In this document: positions 62,996-64,000 of the stretch, in pieces
Layout of the letters: each line of letters starts with the position of its first letter
Numbering within the stretch: the first letter of the stretch is position 1
NCBI RefSeq assembly: GCF_000020585.3
Contig: NC_011138.3
Span: forward strand, 2,303,680 to 2,367,679
DNA from: Alteromonas mediterranea DE
Lineage (GTDB): Bacteria; Pseudomonadota; Gammaproteobacteria; Enterobacterales; Alteromonadaceae
Direction of reading: 5' to 3'
DNA: 64,000 nucleotides
The notes under the pieces: generated by a model
What the model was told of the DNA's origin: nothing
Database searches by the model: none
The model's input: only the letters and a program-made list of their open reading frames with translations
Translations under genes and position numbers: made by a program

Positions 62996-64000
62996 TTAGT
63001 CTAGCTTTTCAAACACATTAAACTCAGATAACGTGTGCTGATATTTACGTTTAGTCTCGCGAATAACAAACGGAATCTCAGTAGGCTCTCCTACGCGTTT
63101 GAATCCATTACCCAATGCGTCTTCTAATGCTTGGGTTGAACTTAAGGTCTCACCGTTCTCATCTTTATAGCCGCCTAGCCATTCGCTTCGTTCGGTGTAC
63201 TCTTCAAGCCAAGTGAAAGGGCTAGCTACAATCAGCAAACCACCCTTGTTGAGGCGCATGGCCATGTCGCTTAACACTTTTCTAGGGCTGTATACTCTAT
63301 CAATTAGATTGCCCATAAAAATAAGATCGTACCCAGTAAACTGAGGCTTTAAGTTACACGCATCGCCTTGAGCAAATGTAACCTTATCCTTAGTCTGATC
63401 AAGACCTAAGGCCGAGAGTTTGCGCGCTTTGAAAGACGTTAACTCGCCTTCTTCAATTAAATGGTAGCGAATTTCGCCGCGCTCTTGCATATCAAACGCC
63501 GTTTTAATGAAACGCGCAGAGAAATCGATACCATCTACATGATCAAAATGCGTAGCCAGTTCAAAGGTAGAGCGGCCTACCGCACAACCTAAGTCTAAAG
63601 CCTTAGTATGCTTACGCCCCTGCATTGCGTTAATACAGAACTGAGCGCTTGCCTTTGCAAAGTTAGAAACGCCGTAGTATTCGTCGCCGTAGTGGAATTC
63701 GCTGTACTGCGATATTTGTGTATCGCTCTCATAGTCAAAGTCGTTCACTGCTATTACTCGCTTTCCTTGTACATATCTAAAACCGGCATGCTGAAAGAAA
63801 TGGCGTCTAAATGCATAGCGACTATCTTTCATTGCCTCGTTACCAGCAGAAACCCAGCTACCGCCTTTGATGAGGTTATGTTTATTGTCGTACGTAGGTG
63901 TAGTAAAGTCATCATACAGGGGGTGAACTTTAAAGCCATCGAACGGGTAAATAGGCGTTTCAGTCCATTGCCAAACGTTACCGACTACATCAAAAAAAAA
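62996..64000 (-). CDS. ovoA: Ovothiol synthase OvoA, C-terminal part (continues beyond window)
   Basis: The frame is open to the right edge. The visible 334 residues begin with the end of the sulfoxide synthase (FGE-sulfatase) domain: DVVGNVWQWTETPIYPFDGF, then LIKGGSWVSAGNEA and YAFRRHFFQHAGFRYV. The SAM methyltransferase domain follows (ALDLGCAVGRSTFELATHFD, VTFAQGDACNL, DLIFMGNLIDRVYSP). OvoA joins cysteine to histidine at C5 and methylates N1 of the imidazole to give ovothiol A. An ATG at 63832 lies mid-domain and is not the start. Confidence 0.93.
   Translation of the reverse strand, partial: FFFDVVGNVWQWTETPIYPFDGFKVHPLYDDFTTPTYDNKHNLIKGGSWVSAGNEAMKDSRYAFRRHFFQHAGFRYVQGKRVIAVNDFDYESDTQISQYSEFHYGDEYYGVSNFAKASAQFCINAMQGRKHTKALDLGCAVGRSTFELATHFDHVDGIDFSARFIKTAFDMQERGEIRYHLIEEGELTSFKARKLSALGLDQTKDKVTFAQGDACNLKPQFTGYDLIFMGNLIDRVYSPRKVLSDMAMRLNKGGLLIVASPFTWLEEYTERSEWLGGYKDENGETLSSTQALEDALGNGFKRVGEPTEIPFVIRETKRKYQHTLSEFNVFEKLD

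Overview
The window reads as a chromosomal segment of a marine gammaproteobacterium of the Alteromonadaceae, most likely Alteromonas. The reasons are the moderate-GC coding style and the core blocks present: ccoNOQP/ccoHIS-fnr-uspE-ttcA, and uvrY-uvrC-pgsA followed by tRNA-Gly, tRNA-Cys and tRNA-Leu, the order also known from E. coli. The genus is an inference.

Layout. (1) 1-22.4 kb is an accessory metal-resistance region. It holds the end of a CzcA-type RND pump, a CDF exporter behind a small leader ORF, a His-rich secreted protein, an RND tripartite efflux set (OMF, His-rich adaptor, pump), a FecA-like TonB receptor behind a Fur-like palindrome, and a decayed third RND fragment. A leftward group follows: an AraC-type regulator, then a DUF3703-membrane helix-metallo-beta-lactamase fusion, a transglutaminase-like protein and a small membrane protein. 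A mercury operon (merR, merT, merP, merA) is bracketed by two tyrosine recombinase genes. The second recombinase matches the Cre catalytic spacing, and both genes are preceded by a 34-bp perfect palindrome that can be read with loxP geometry (13-8-13). I regard this recombinase/palindrome pair as the most likely undescribed system here.

(2) 22.5-47.1 kb is mostly core. It has dgkA, a frameshifted uspA, a lipoprotein cytochrome c, an FMN glutamate-synthase-like protein, a CPA2 antiporter, a complementary bacterioferritin pair, an FNR-site-driven cbb3 oxidase locus with its assembly genes and fnr, then uspE, ttcA, a patatin esterase, cobB, a rhodanese, tpx and tapT.

(3) 47.2-57.2 kb is a 10-kb integrative element in the 3' end of tRNA-Leu(UAA), bounded by 21-bp direct repeats. 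It has a P4-type integrase with arm-type sites, an AlpA regulator, a chain of overlapping genes ending in a TOPRIM/DUF927 primase-helicase, an iteron-like GTGCAAA/TTTGCAC array, and a HEPN-like zinc-ribbon cargo gene. No capsid or packaging gene is seen, so it looks like a replicating satellite. An IS3-family insertion interrupts one small gene of the chain.

(4) 57.2-64 kb returns to core: tRNAs, pgsA, uvrC, uvrY, a MalY-like aminotransferase and the end of ovoA (ovothiol).

Sequence quality matters. ccoP can be restored by adding back six single bases, each next to an identical base, within about 100 bp. uspA needs one such base, and the tRNA-Gly anticodon loop lacks one. These look like homopolymer contractions from sequencing rather than gene decay.
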